Shown here: piece by piece, positions 1-8,919 of the stretch
Position numbering within the stretch: the first letter of the stretch is position 1
Layout: each line of letters opens with the position of its first letter
From: Haloferax larsenii JCM 13917
GTDB lineage: Archaea > Halobacteriota > Halobacteria > Halobacteriales > Haloferacaceae
NCBI RefSeq assembly: GCF_000336955.1
Contig: NZ_AOLI01000016.1
Span: forward strand, 1-50,015
DNA length: 50,015 bases
Direction of reading: 5' to 3'
Notes under the pieces: generated by a model
Databases searched by the model: none
What the model saw: the letters and a program-made list of their open reading frames with translations, nothing else
Told to the model about the DNA's origin: nothing
Program-made: the position numbers and the translations under genes

Positions 1-99
1 TCATACAATTTGCGCAATACTACAACTTTCAAAGACCGCATCAAGCGCTCGACGGACGAACACCGGTTGAGGAGGTCACTAACTAGACAGTGCCCTTAG
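1..99 (+). CDS. Partial frame, C-terminal tail of an unidentified protein
   Basis: The first reading frame is open from base 1 to a TAG at 97-99 and gives 32 residues rich in Arg, Lys and Thr. The tail is basic, unlike most haloarchaeal proteins, and the DNA is poorer in GC than the rest of the window. Such tails occur in transposases, but no motif is present and this is only a guess. It could equally be chance. Confidence 0.22.
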   Translation, partial: SYNLRNTTTFKDRIKRSTDEHRLRRSLTRQCP

Positions 100-122
100 T
101 TCTATATTGACAAGAAACTCTC

Positions 123-440
123 ATGTCCCGCCGCGTCGGTTTGTTCGCTACCGTCTCCATCTCGCTTGTCTTCTTCGTCGCCGTCTTCCTCTTCGCTACC
201 GGGGTGTTCGTCCCGTGGGCGAACAGTTGCGGCCAGTCATTGACGGTCACTCCGGCTGACAACGTCTCCGAGGACGCTGCTGTCGTTCCGTACGACTCGC
301 TTGCCCCCGAGGAGCAAGCACTGTTCGACGACGCGCTTTCCGAGTCACATGCAGCATACGACGGCCGCTCGTGGAGTGTCGGAAACGGGTACGTCGAAAA
401 AGACAATACGACCTATTCTACGGGCATACTCGTTTGCTGA
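123..440 (+). CDS. Small membrane-anchored protein, unknown function
   Basis: A 105-residue protein. Residues about 7-29 form one hydrophobic membrane segment or uncleaved signal. The rest is a short acidic domain containing the stretch YDSLAPEEQALFDDAL at 57-72, a pattern seen in small haloarchaeal exported proteins of unknown function (recalled, not searched). The protein stops abruptly after GILVC, so it may be shortened compared with relatives. The start is ATG at 123, about 20 bases downstream of an AT-rich element (TTCTATATTGA, 100-110) that could be the promoter. No function can be given. Confidence 0.6.
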   Translation: MSRRVGLFATVSISLVFFVAVFLFATGVFVPWANSCGQSLTVTPADNVSEDAAVVPYDSLAPEEQALFDDALSESHAAYDGRSWSVGNGYVEKDNTTYSTGILVC

Positions 441-533
441 CCGACTCGTTGGCCATCGCAGTATAGAACATCCCGCTTCGGCCGCTGTACCCGAGTATAC
501 ACCTTTTTCATCGGCGGGGCGGAATCTCAGCTA

Positions 534-1685
534 ATGAGTGACTTCGATATCGTCGGTCCCGAGGCCATCCGCGAGGGCGTCGCGACCGACGCCTACTTCC
601 AGCGGACCGAGGCCGCACTTCGACACGCGGGCAAGAACCCCCGCGTCGTCGCCGAGGTGACGGCGGACCAGTTCCCCGACGGGGAGTTCGAACTGCTCGC
701 GGGCGTCAAAGACGCCGCGGCGCTTCTCGAAGGCTACGACGTCGACGTGGACGCCATGCACGAAGGCCGCCTGTTCGACGGCGGGCCGGTGATGCGAATA
801 GAGGGCGACTACCTCGAATTCGCCCGTCTCGAAACGTCGCTTCTCGGGTTCCTCTCGCACGCCTCCGGCTGTGCGACGGCCGCCCTCGAAACCCGCGTCG
901 CCGCGCCCGACTCGACGGTGTTCTCGTTCGGCGCTCGGCACGTCCACCCCTCCATCGCCGCGATGGTCGAACGAAGCGCGCTCGTCGCCGGACTCGACGG
1001 TTTCTCGCACGTCGCCGCGGGTGAGATTCTCGGCAAGGAGGCGTCGGGGACGATGCCCCACGCGCTCATGATTGCCTTCGGCCGCGGGAACCAAGCCGAG
1101 GCGTTCCGCGCTTTCGACGAAGGGGTTCCAGAGGACGTGCCACGCGTCGCGCTCTGTGACACCTACGGCGACGAAACCGAGGAAGTCCTCCGTGCGGTCG
1201 ATACGCTCGGCGACCGTCTCGAAAGCGTCCGACTCGACACCACCTCGTCCCGCCGCGGCGACTTTCGACACATCGTCCGCGAGGTTCGCTGGGAACTCGA
1301 CGAACGCGGTCACGACGACGTCGGTATCTTCGTGAGCGGTGGTCTCGGTCCGGCAGAACTTCGACATCTCCGCGACGAGGTCGAAGGATTCGGCGTCGGC
1401 GGCTACATCTCGAACGCCAACCCGGTTGACTTCGCGCTCGACATCGTCGAAGTCGACGGCGAACCCGCGGCGAAACGCGGGAAGCTCTCCGGGACGAAAG
1501 AAGTCTATCGCACCGCCGACGGCGGCCACCACGTCGGCCTCCGGGGTCGTCCCGGGCCGACGGACGGCGAATCGCTGCTCGAACCACTCATCCGCGACGG
1601 CGAAATCGTCCGCGACTTCGATATCGACGGGGCGGCGCTCCGTGCGCGCGAAGACGCCGAGCGCGTCGGCTTCGGCGACGACTAA
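534..1685 (+). CDS. Nicotinate phosphoribosyltransferase
   Basis: A 383-residue cytosolic enzyme of the type II/III phosphoribosyltransferase fold, predicted to convert nicotinate plus PRPP to nicotinate mononucleotide for NAD salvage. An N-terminal alpha/beta domain resembles quinolinate phosphoribosyltransferases. The central GTMPHALMIAFG motif (about residue 171) and the phosphate-binding SGGLG near residue 270 fit this family. Its length matches archaeal NAPRTases such as the Thermoplasma enzyme. The ATG follows a TATA-like stretch (GTATACACC, 494-502). It is a single gene with no obvious operon partner. Quinolinate phosphoribosyltransferase is less likely because of the extra length and the motif. 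Confidence 0.88.
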   Translation: MSDFDIVGPEAIREGVATDAYFQRTEAALRHAGKNPRVVAEVTADQFPDGEFELLAGVKDAAALLEGYDVDVDAMHEGRLFDGGPVMRIEGDYLEFARLETSLLGFLSHASGCATAALETRVAAPDSTVFSFGARHVHPSIAAMVERSALVAGLDGFSHVAAGEILGKEASGTMPHALMIAFGRGNQAEAFRAFDEGVPEDVPRVALCDTYGDETEEVLRAVDTLGDRLESVRLDTTSSRRGDFRHIVREVRWELDERGHDDVGIFVSGGLGPAELRHLRDEVEGFGVGGYISNANPVDFALDIVEVDGEPAAKRGKLSGTKEVYRTADGGHHVGLRGRPGPTDGESLLEPLIRDGEIVRDFDIDGAALRAREDAERVGFGDD

Positions 1686-1711
1686 CTGCGTCGCGCGTCG
1701 TAATTTGACCG

Positions 1712-1758
1712 GTTCGCCCTCTCTCGATTCGAACGGCTCGCTCTCTCGCGATTCGAAC
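1712..1758 (+). repeat. Imperfect 23-bp tandem pair in the pncB-AMMECR1 spacer
   Basis: Two 23-base units, 1712-1734 and 1736-1758, agree at 20 of 23 positions and both end in CGATTCGAAC. They lie in the 198-base convergent spacer between the nicotinate phosphoribosyltransferase and AMMECR1 stop codons. Nothing else is recognisable there. A role in transcript termination is possible but not shown. Confidence 0.5.
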
Positions 1759-1883
1759 AACTCCTGTCTTGATGCTCCGAACAGCGCGGCCGCTCTTCGG
1801 ACTCACGTCTCCAGAGTGGCACCCACTGAAGAAACAGCGGTCGCTGTGCGAGGGGAAGTGTGTGAGACCCGCCGAGTCCCGTC

Positions 1884-2486
1884 TTAGAGGGCTTCGACGC
1901 TGCCTCCGTCGTCACGCTCGCGGAAGACCTGCCCCTCGAAGAGCGTGACCATCGTATCGTCGTCCTGCCACGCGAGCGGTGACAGTCCCGCCTTTCGGCA
2001 GGCGTTGGTGAGGAACTCTTCTTTCGACCAACCGAGTTCGATGGGAAGCGTCGGGTACATCCATCCGTGGGTCCCGCCGGCGTCGATGGCGACGCCGTGT
2101 TTCCCGAGTTCCATGTCTGCGACCGGGTCGTTCGTCAGCGTGTAACTGTTGACGATGCAGACGGAGATGTTCAGGTTCGGCAGTTCGGGTGATTCGATTT
2201 CGGTTTGACACGAGTCGCCGGAGGCCGCCTGAATCGCGGCATCGACGATGGCGTGACCGAGTTGGTCACTTCCGCGGTAGGCACCAGCACAACCGCGGAG
2301 TCGCCCACGTCCGCGTGTTGATTTGATGCGTACGAATGCCCCGGTTCGTGCGTAGAATGCATCCCGCATACTGCCCGGCTGTTCTCGTTGCCCATGAAGA
2401 ACGTACGATTCGACCGACTCCCGCGCCAATTCGACCGCCCGTGCCCCATCCTCGTAGGTGAGGTGCACGGTCTGCGCCTCGGACAT
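1884..2486 (-). CDS. AMMECR1-domain protein
   Basis: A 200-residue protein of the AMMECR1/TIGR00296 family, conserved from archaea to human but without an established reaction. The family signature LRGCAG is at residues 63-68, and later blocks such as LGKHGVAI and HGWMYPTLP fit the fold. The Cys in LRGC is the invariant residue of the family. The start at 2486 (MSEAQTVHL) is preferred to an upstream in-frame codon at 2516, which would add ten unconserved residues. It is transcribed away from RNase P RNA, so the interval 2487-2627 carries two divergent promoters. Confidence 0.9.
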   Translation of the reverse strand: MSEAQTVHLTYEDGARAVELARESVESYVLHGQREQPGSMRDAFYARTGAFVRIKSTRGRGRLRGCAGAYRGSDQLGHAIVDAAIQAASGDSCQTEIESPELPNLNISVCIVNSYTLTNDPVADMELGKHGVAIDAGGTHGWMYPTLPIELGWSKEEFLTNACRKAGLSPLAWQDDDTMVTLFEGQVFRERDDGGSVEAL

Positions 2487-2599
2487 AGTACCACTCAAGG
2501 GTTCCGGCGACTTCAACGCTTCCCTCGAGTGTTAACGTGCTGTTACGACGCTTAATGGGGGCATAATGGGTCGTTATCACACGGTATCGGACCCCCAAT

Positions 2600-2613
2600 C
2601 GAACTGCTTATCC
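2600..2613 (+). promoter_or_regulatory. Probable promoter of RNase P RNA
   Basis: CGAACTGCTTATCC has a BRE-like purine stretch followed by the TATA-like TGCTTATCC at 2605-2613, about 20 bases before the first paired base of the RNA. The core GCTTATC also occurs upstream of the tRNA-Lys gene in this window. Confidence 0.45.
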
Positions 2614-2627
2614 GAGGGACGAAACTA

Positions 2628-2990
2628 GAGTAGACCGGCAGAGAGAGCCCGGCTCCCGTGCCCGTTCGGGCATGAGGAAAGTCCCCCCACCGTCCGGATA
2701 GGTGACCGGGCGCAAGCCCGGAGTCGGAGACGGCTGGCTCTGGAACAGAAACGAGACCCCTCGACCCGACCGATGATGCGTGCGAACCGACCCGAGAGGG
2801 AAGGAAGATAACCCGCAGAGGGCCGACGGTCGAGAATGGATGGAACGGTGAATCCTCACTGGTGCAAGTCCGCGCCGCGAAGGTAGTCCGGACGGCACGC
2901 TCGGGTTCGCCCGACGTGCCCTCAGGCTTCGGCCTGGGGAGGACGCGGACGCTAAGCCGAATGCTGGGATGAACAGAAGGGGGCTTACTC
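2628..2990 (+). ncRNA. rnpB: RNase P RNA, archaeal type A
   Basis: The catalytic RNA of RNase P, which cleaves 5' leaders from pre-tRNAs. The universal block GAGGAAAGTCC is at 2674-2684 and the conserved 3' block ACAGAAGGGGGCTTAC begins at 2973. The ends were set by helix P1: GAGTAGACC at 2628-2636 pairs with GGCTTACTC at 2982-2990, with one G-T wobble and one mismatch. Hairpins such as GTGCCCGTTCGGGCAT (2658-2673) and CTTCGGCCTGGGG near 2926 fit the expected stems. The ends are uncertain by several bases. Confidence 0.92.
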
Positions 2991-3075
2991 CTCTCAGCCG
3001 CTTTCGACCGCAGAGCGACAGCGCCGTCCACGACCGTCAAGAACTTTCTTGCCGACTCGCCGCGCCACAGTATGT

Positions 3076-4155
3076 ATGCGCCGTCTTTCGCTCGTTGCTG
3101 TCTTCCTCGTCGTCCTCTCTGGGTGTACGGCACCTGTACTCCCTGCAGACGACGTGACGACGCAACCAGCCAGTCCGACCGACACGACGACGGTCGAACC
3201 CGCGTCGCCGTCGCAGCCCTCGACGACGGAGACTCCCGCTTCGACGACCACCCCGGCTGTCACACCTGCTGCCGGGTACGGCCCGTGGGGTTCTGAACCG
3301 GTGGTCGTCGCGGTCGAGGGACCGAACGACGACCGCGACTACGCCTCCTTCGTCCGAGAGGCAGCAGCGTACTGGGAGACGAACGACGCGAGGTACCTCG
3401 GCTACGAGGTCGACTTCGAGGTGGTCGCCGACGCCGAGAACCCCGATATCATCGTCCAGTTCTCGGGCACGGTTCCCGACTGTGGCGGGCAGGCTGACGC
3501 CGTCGGGTGTGCGCCCTACATCACCGACAGTCGGCAGATAGACCGCCCGGAGACGATTTACGTCAAGACCGGGTTCAGCGACGACTCGACGGTCGAAATC
3601 GTCGCCCACGAGTTCGGCCACTCGCTCGGTCTCGTCCACGGCGACGAACCGGAGGAGCTGATGAACGCCTCTGGAATCCTCTACACGCTCCCGCTGACGG
3701 ACGCCATCGAGAAGTCGTTCCCGTGGGACGACCCCAACTTCACGGTCCACATCGACGACTCCAATGCGAAAGACCCCGAGAAAGCCCGCGAGCAGGTGCA
3801 ACACGCCCTCGATTACTACGAGGCGGGCGCACCAGGCATGCCGGATAACATCTCGTTCACCTTCGTCGACGACCCCGAAGACGCCGAAATTCGCGTCTCG
3901 TTTTCGGACTCCTCGCCCTGTCGGGAAGGTGCCGCCTCCTGCTCTTCGGTCAGTGGGTTCGACCCTGACGGCGACGAGGCCCTCGAAACGTACAACCACT
4001 TCCGCGTGGTCCTTGTCGACCTCGACACCGAGGCTGTCGGGTGGCACACCGGCTACTGGATGGCACACTTCTTCGGTGCCGAAGACGACGCCGACAAGCC
4101 AGACCCGTTCCGGAACGCCTCCTACTACGACCGCCGGGACGAGTGGTGGGAGTAG
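3076..4155 (+). CDS. Lipoprotein zinc metalloprotease with a duplicated zincin-like domain
   Basis: A 359-residue exported protein. MRRLSLVAVFLVVLSGC is a lipoprotein signal with the lipobox LSGC, so it should be anchored outside the cell. A Thr/Pro-rich linker follows to about residue 66. Domain 1 (67-214) carries HEFGHSLGLVH at 178-188, the HExxHxxGxxH zinc site, and a Met-turn-like LMN. Domain 2 (215-345) repeats its layout: PWGSEPVVVAV is matched by PWDDPNFTVHI, and a Cys-containing strand is matched too. At the zinc site it reads YWMAHFFG (from 327), so two catalytic residues are lost. The start at 3076 was chosen over an upstream TTG because it begins the signal peptide. Substrates are unknown. 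Confidence 0.82.
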   Translation: MRRLSLVAVFLVVLSGCTAPVLPADDVTTQPASPTDTTTVEPASPSQPSTTETPASTTTPAVTPAAGYGPWGSEPVVVAVEGPNDDRDYASFVREAAAYWETNDARYLGYEVDFEVVADAENPDIIVQFSGTVPDCGGQADAVGCAPYITDSRQIDRPETIYVKTGFSDDSTVEIVAHEFGHSLGLVHGDEPEELMNASGILYTLPLTDAIEKSFPWDDPNFTVHIDDSNAKDPEKAREQVQHALDYYEAGAPGMPDNISFTFVDDPEDAEIRVSFSDSSPCREGAASCSSVSGFDPDGDEALETYNHFRVVLVDLDTEAVGWHTGYWMAHFFGAEDDADKPDPFRNASYYDRRDEWWE

Positions 4156-4278
4156 GCGCGTGGTGAGATGGAGTGATGAAGGAGAGTAGGCGCGTGGTGG
4201 CGGAGTCTTAGAGGAGCGTCGGTCCGTGACTGTGGAGTGACGGAGAATTGAAATACCGCCGACACAAACCCGGCGAAC

Positions 4279-5151
4279 GTGTCTCCTCCAGACAGACAGA
4301 CGCCGCCGCTGTCGGTCGTCTCGTGGTCCCGAGACGACGCTGACCGTTGGGAAACGGTCTTCTACTATTCGTTTGCCGGATTTTTCGGCGGCCTTCTCCT
4401 CCTCGGGGTGCTGCTGTTGCTCGTCGTTACTCCCAGTGCCGTCTTGGATGGTGACCCCGGTCACCTGCTACTTCCACTCCTCGCTTTCCTCTTCGGCGGG
4501 CCGTTCTCGCTCGTCACCATCAGCGTCGCCGCCTCGGAGGACTCGCTCGATACGCTTCTCCCGGTTATCGACAGATATCGCCCCAAACCGCTGCTCGTCG
4601 CCAGCGTCGCGGGGGCTGTCGCGTTCGTCCTCGCAGGCTTCTTCCCGCCGCTGTTTTACGGGTATCTCGTCGGCTTCGTCGTCCTCGCGGTCTTCGTCTC
4701 GGTTCGTCGGACGGCAGGCACGCTCGATGTCGCCAATGGAACTCTCAGCGTGCCGAAAAAGCAGGGTAGCGAGCGCGTGTACGACCTCGACGGGCTTCAG
4801 TCAGTGACGACACACCGACTCGGTGGCGTCGTCGTGTTCAGGTTTCGGTTCGACGGCTCTCGGAGCCTGACGGGACCGTCGTGGCTCGCGGTTCCTGCAG
4901 ACCGCGCGGGCGAGATGCACGCCGGTCTGACGCAACTCGCCGGTCGTGAGACAGACTCGTCGAACGTCTCGCCCGCTGCTGCTGCGGTTCTCGGCCTGTT
5001 TGGCGTCGGTTCACTCGCGCTCGCGGCAGGTCTGTTTGTCGTCTCCCTAAGCGCTTCTGATGGTGACCTCGTCGCGCTCGGCTACATGGCGGCCTTTCTC
5101 GCGTTCTTTGGCGTCTTGTTCCTCTTTGTCGCCGTCCGCTCGCAGCGATGA
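4279..5151 (+). CDS. Multi-pass membrane protein, unknown function
   Basis: A 290-residue protein with about six hydrophobic segments: two near residues 35-80, two near 105-140 and two at the C-terminal end (about 230-285). Between them lies a soluble part at about 145-225 that resembles a small PH-like membrane-associated domain (weak impression). The start is GTG at 4279, with TTGAAATACC about 30 bases upstream as a possible promoter, so the mRNA may be leaderless. No catalytic motif is seen. It is likely a haloarchaeal conserved hypothetical protein. Confidence 0.65.
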   Translation: MSPPDRQTPPLSVVSWSRDDADRWETVFYYSFAGFFGGLLLLGVLLLLVVTPSAVLDGDPGHLLLPLLAFLFGGPFSLVTISVAASEDSLDTLLPVIDRYRPKPLLVASVAGAVAFVLAGFFPPLFYGYLVGFVVLAVFVSVRRTAGTLDVANGTLSVPKKQGSERVYDLDGLQSVTTHRLGGVVVFRFRFDGSRSLTGPSWLAVPADRAGEMHAGLTQLAGRETDSSNVSPAAAAVLGLFGVGSLALAAGLFVVSLSASDGDLVALGYMAAFLAFFGVLFLFVAVRSQR

Positions 5152-5213
5152 TGGTCAGAGACGGACTCGACAATTGAAACGGCCGGGGGCTTCATTGGCG
5201 CTGACGACGTAGT

Positions 5214-5531
5214 GTGGGTGTGACCCCCACTGACGGGTACGACGATACCCGTAGTACGTTCGACGAGAACGCGTTCCGCGACGCACTCGCCGAGTTCGGC
5301 GGCACAGAAGCGGAGCGCCGGGTCGTCGCACGGCAAGCCCGGGACCTCGTGGATTCGGGGCAGGCCGCAGACGACCGCGGTGCTTCGCTCACCGTCGACG
5401 AAATCGTGCGCAATCTACGCGACGCACCGAGAGGCACACCTGCGACGCGCTGGAACTGGTGGCTCGGCGCGCTCGAAGCCGCCTACGGTGGCTACCACGA
5501 GTTTCAGGTCCGGCGCATCCCGAAAGCCTGA
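5214..5531 (+). CDS. Small conserved haloarchaeal protein, unknown
   Basis: A 105-residue soluble, acidic protein, predicted mostly helical, with a Trp-rich stretch TRWNWWLGALEAAYGGYHEF near the C-terminus. A GTG start at 5214 is used; a second GTG at 5220 is an alternative. Codon use and composition are typical of the neighbours. ATTGAAACGG (5173-5182) upstream could be the promoter. No known domain is recognised. Confidence 0.6.
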   Translation: MGVTPTDGYDDTRSTFDENAFRDALAEFGGTEAERRVVARQARDLVDSGQAADDRGASLTVDEIVRNLRDAPRGTPATRWNWWLGALEAAYGGYHEFQVRRIPKA

Positions 5532-5811
5532 GGCTCCGCTGTCGGCGTACTCGACCTGTCTGCCCTCCTCCATCACGGACGTTCTCGACAGCGTCCACAC
5601 CACGCCACAGACTGTTTAGCGGCCGCGACGTCTCGTAGCACGTTCCCGCCACAGATTCACCCATAGTTGTGTATTTTGTTGCCTCTGTGGGGTCATAGTC
5701 TCCCGAATAGTACCGTTTCGTCTCCGTTCCAAACCAAAGCAGATTACACGCTTGTTTCTGAAAAGACGTGTAGCGCGACCAAACCAACCCTCCCGAAAAC
5801 GTTACTCTACA

Positions 5812-7044
5812 ATGACAGATATATACGACGTGATTATCGCTGGTGCGGGCCCCGCGGGTGGACAAGCGGCGCGAGACCTCGCATCTCGCGGATACGACGT
5901 TTGTGTACTCGAAACGGAGTCAGAAGACGAATTCCCAAGCCGGAGTAACAAGTCGACTGCGGGGACGTTCCCGTCGACGATGGCCTCGTTCAACATCCCA
6001 GACGAGGTCGTGATGAACTTCACCGACGACGTGGTCTTGGAGTCGCCGAACCACCACTTCCGGCGGCACCAACCCGGCGCGGTCCTCGAATTCGCCGACT
6101 TCAAGAACTGGCTCGTCGACGAGTCCAGAGCCGACGGTGCCGAGTACCGATTCGGTGCTCGCGTCTCCAAACCGGTGATGGAAGGCGGCGAAATCGTCGG
6201 CGTTCAGTACAACGGCGGCGAGGAAGTCCGCGGCGACATCGTCATCGACGCGACCGGCCCGAGCGCGCCGCTCGCAAAGGAACTCGGCGTCTGCGAACTC
6301 AAGCGTGAGAAGCAGGCTATCGGCATCGAGTTCGAGTTCGAAGGGATGGACATGAATCCCGACGGGTACGCCGACCTCCGAGACACGATGATGCTTCGCC
6401 TCGACCACGACATCGCCCCCGGTGGCTACTCGTGGATTTTCCACACGGGCGAAGACACCGCCAAGGTCGGCGTCTGTTACCTCCAGAACGAAGGTCACCG
6501 CAAGAACGCCCAGACCGGGTTCACCATCGACGACTACCTCCAGTACTGGGCCGACACCGACCCGCGATTCGAGAACGCGAAACGAATCGAAGGCATCCAG
6601 CACCGCGGGTCCGCCCACATCCAACTCCCCAGTCGCATGAGCACGGACAACTTCATGGCCATCGGCGACACGGTGCCGACCGTCGACCCGCTCTGGGGCG
6701 AAGGCATCGACAAGTGCATGCGTTCGGGTCGGATGGCAGCGGCGACCGCCGACCGGGTACTGACCCACTCCGAGCGCGACACGTCCGCGTCGGAACTCGC
6801 CATCTACGACAAGCTGTGGCACGACCGCGTCGCACCGAAGGGGAAAAACCGGCTGTTCATGACGGAGATGCTCTACCGTGCGTCCAACGAGCGCTACGAC
6901 GAATTCATGGAAGACCTGCACAACATCTCCCAGAACCGCCTGGAATCCGCGAACAAGGGCAACCCGCTCGCCATGCTCAGACTGCTGAAGTTCGAAGATA
7001 TCTCTATTCTGCTGTCGACGGCGAAACACTGGTTCTCGAAGTAA
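5812..7044 (+). CDS. Geranylgeranyl reductase family FAD-dependent oxidoreductase
   Basis: A 410-residue flavoprotein. The N-terminus has the dinucleotide-binding GAGPAG at 11-16, and a second FAD contact, the GD region AIGDTVPTVDPLWGEGI, lies around residue 285. This is the digeranylgeranylglycerophospholipid reductase/GGR architecture. Members saturate the isoprenoid chains of archaeal membrane lipids or of menaquinone and dolichol. Which substrate applies cannot be told. The start at 5812 (MTDIYDVII) places the Rossmann motif correctly; an upstream in-frame start would add 20 basic residues. The 280-base upstream spacer is relatively AT-rich and carries no gene. Confidence 0.85.
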   Translation: MTDIYDVIIAGAGPAGGQAARDLASRGYDVCVLETESEDEFPSRSNKSTAGTFPSTMASFNIPDEVVMNFTDDVVLESPNHHFRRHQPGAVLEFADFKNWLVDESRADGAEYRFGARVSKPVMEGGEIVGVQYNGGEEVRGDIVIDATGPSAPLAKELGVCELKREKQAIGIEFEFEGMDMNPDGYADLRDTMMLRLDHDIAPGGYSWIFHTGEDTAKVGVCYLQNEGHRKNAQTGFTIDDYLQYWADTDPRFENAKRIEGIQHRGSAHIQLPSRMSTDNFMAIGDTVPTVDPLWGEGIDKCMRSGRMAAATADRVLTHSERDTSASELAIYDKLWHDRVAPKGKNRLFMTEMLYRASNERYDEFMEDLHNISQNRLESANKGNPLAMLRLLKFEDISILLSTAKHWFSK

Positions 7045-7076
7045 CTGCCCTCCTAGACGTCCCCGTTTGTCCGCTC

Positions 7077-7373
7077 TTATGCTTCGTCGTCGAGCACCGC
7101 GAGCGCGTCGTCGAGGGCGTCGCGCGCTGCTGCGACGTGGTCGTCTGCCTCGTCGTCTTCGGTCGTTCCGACGTTCGACAGGAGGTGTTCGACGTGGCCG
7201 AGACGAGTTCGAACGACTTCGTCGTCCGGCAGTGGTCCGTCCGTGAGGTCGCCGGCGACGGCTTCTGCTTCACCCAGCCATCTGCTCGCGTCTTCGCGGA
7301 CTGGGCGGGTTGCCGTCGCCGCGAGGTTGTCGTGGAGGTCGGAGACGAGACGGTCGAGCGTCGAATCGGTCAT
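7077..7373 (-). CDS. Small acidic helical protein, unknown
   Basis: A 98-residue protein, very rich in Asp, Glu and Ala and predicted entirely helical, with no Cys. It lies divergent from the beta-CASP RNase gene with 93 bases between the two starts, so the promoters are back to back. The ATG at 7373 gives a compact domain. A DUF4404-like or coiled-coil role is possible but unsupported. Confidence 0.65.
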   Translation of the reverse strand: MTDSTLDRLVSDLHDNLAATATRPVREDASRWLGEAEAVAGDLTDGPLPDDEVVRTRLGHVEHLLSNVGTTEDDEADDHVAAARDALDDALAVLDDEA

Positions 7374-7466
7374 GCCACGAGGGTCGTGCCCGACGGAAAA
7401 AACGGCAGCGACGCGGCGGGTGGTGGACCGACGAACAAAAGCCCTTCCAGTCGATACGTCTCCCCA

Positions 7467-8699
7467 ATGCAACTCCAATTCCTCGGCGGGGCCGAGGAAG
7501 TCGGTCGGAGCGCGATTCTCGTCAACGACTCGTTGCTTCTCGACTACGGGATGCTGACCGGGAACCCCCCGCAGTTTCCCGTCGGCTCTGTCGACCCCGA
7601 TGCGGTCGTCGTCTCTCACGGCCACCTCGACCACGTCGGGACGGTCCCCGCGCTCCTCTCGGGCGACGACTGGCCGGCAGTCCACTGGACGCCGCCGACC
7701 TACGAACTCGCCCTCACACTCGCACGCGACACGCTGAAATTACACGGCGGCACGTACGACTGCCCGTTCACCGAGACGCACATTCGTCGGATGACCCAGC
7801 AGTCGGAACCGCACGCCTACGGTGAGACGTTCGAGGCCGCGGGCCACGAAGTCACGTTCTACAACGCCGGTCACATCCCCGGGAGCGCCCACGTTCTCGT
7901 CGACGACGGCGAGACGCGACTGCTCTACACGGCCGACTTCCACACCGACGACCAGCGGTTGGTCGCCGGGACCACCGACCGCCCCGACGCCGACGTGGTC
8001 ATCTGCGAGTCCACGTACTCCGACGTGGAACACGACGACCGGGCGACGGTCGAAGAGCGGTTCGTCGAGTCGGTGCGGACGACCATCTGGGAGGGCGGCA
8101 CTGTCGTCGTTCCGGCGTTCGCTATCGGGCGCACGCAGGAGATTCTCATGGTGCTCGACGCCCACGACATCGACTGCTACGTCGACGGCATGGGCACGCG
8201 CGTCCTGAAGATGCTCCGCAACTACCCCGACTACGTCCGGGACGCAGCGGCGCTCAAGCGGGCGAAGTCCAACGCGCGAATCGTCTCGGGTCGCGACGGC
8301 CAGCGGCGGCGCATCGCCCGGCAGAACTCGGTCATCGTCACGACCAGTGGGATGCTCTCCGGCGGCCCGGCGATGACGTACATCCCCGAGATTCGGCAGG
8401 ACCCGACGAACAAAATCTGTCTCACCGGCTATCAGGTCGAGGGGACGCCCGGGCGCGAACTCGTCGAACGCGGCCGCTGCGAACTCAACGGCGGGGTCGT
8501 CCCGGTCGCCGCCCGCGCAGAGATGTACGACTTCTCTGCCCATGCGGACAAACACGGACTCCGTGCGTTCCTCGAAGACTACGAGGGGACGCCCGTCTTC
8601 GTCAACCACGGCGACCGCTGTGCGGCGTTCGCCGAGGAACTCCGCGCCGATGGATACGACGCATCGGCTCCTGCGGTCGGCGAAGCCGTCGATGTCTGA
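7467..8699 (+). CDS. Metallo-beta-lactamase/beta-CASP ribonuclease (archaeal CPSF-like)
   Basis: A 410-residue cytosolic RNA nuclease. The metallo-beta-lactamase motif HGHLDH is at 51-56. Further metal ligands appear in GHIPGSAHV and YTADFHTDD, and the beta-CASP His motifs in DFSAHADKHG and VFVNHGDRC near the C-terminus. The family processes 3' ends or degrades RNA 5' to 3'. There is no N-terminal KH domain, so this is the short aCPSF2/RNase J-like type rather than the KH-containing aCPSF1. The ATG at 7467 starts directly at the first beta strand, MQLQFLGGAEEVGRS, as in relatives. Confidence 0.88.
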   Translation: MQLQFLGGAEEVGRSAILVNDSLLLDYGMLTGNPPQFPVGSVDPDAVVVSHGHLDHVGTVPALLSGDDWPAVHWTPPTYELALTLARDTLKLHGGTYDCPFTETHIRRMTQQSEPHAYGETFEAAGHEVTFYNAGHIPGSAHVLVDDGETRLLYTADFHTDDQRLVAGTTDRPDADVVICESTYSDVEHDDRATVEERFVESVRTTIWEGGTVVVPAFAIGRTQEILMVLDAHDIDCYVDGMGTRVLKMLRNYPDYVRDAAALKRAKSNARIVSGRDGQRRRIARQNSVIVTTSGMLSGGPAMTYIPEIRQDPTNKICLTGYQVEGTPGRELVERGRCELNGGVVPVAARAEMYDFSAHADKHGLRAFLEDYEGTPVFVNHGDRCAAFAEELRADGYDASAPAVGEAVDV

Positions 8700-8781
8700 C
8701 CCGCGGGACGCAACGGAAAATCAGTCGTGAGGGTTCGTTTTGGGGTCAGCCGTTGCTTCCCCCTGTCGGGGCACCCCCCGC

Positions 8782-8916
8782 TTACGCGTCGTCTTCTTCC
8801 GGAACCTCTATCGACCGGCTTGCAGCGACACACGCGGAGACGCGAAGTCGAGTTCGTTTCGGACGGAGCCGTTTGAGTACGGAAAAGCGGCTCTCGTTGG
8901 ACGAGTCCGATGCCAT
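8782..8916 (-). CDS. Possible 44-residue protein next to a DtxR-like operator
   Basis: An ATG at 8916 opens a 44-codon frame ending in TAA at 8782. The product has a basic middle (KRLRPKRTRLR) and the acidic end EVPEEDDA, typical of haloarchaeal termini. The inverted repeat at 8920-8935 ends three bases before the ATG, and an AT-rich element around 8937-8945 sits where a TATA box would for a leaderless start. That spacing is the main support. It could be a chance frame. Confidence 0.35.
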   Translation of the reverse strand: MASDSSNESRFSVLKRLRPKRTRLRVSACVAASRSIEVPEEDDA

Positions 8917-8919
8917 ATT

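Noticed and set aside
3037-4464. Long minus-strand frame opposite the lipoprotein protease
   Set aside because: The plus-strand gene has a lipobox and zinc motif; the minus frame has neither a start context nor a domain.
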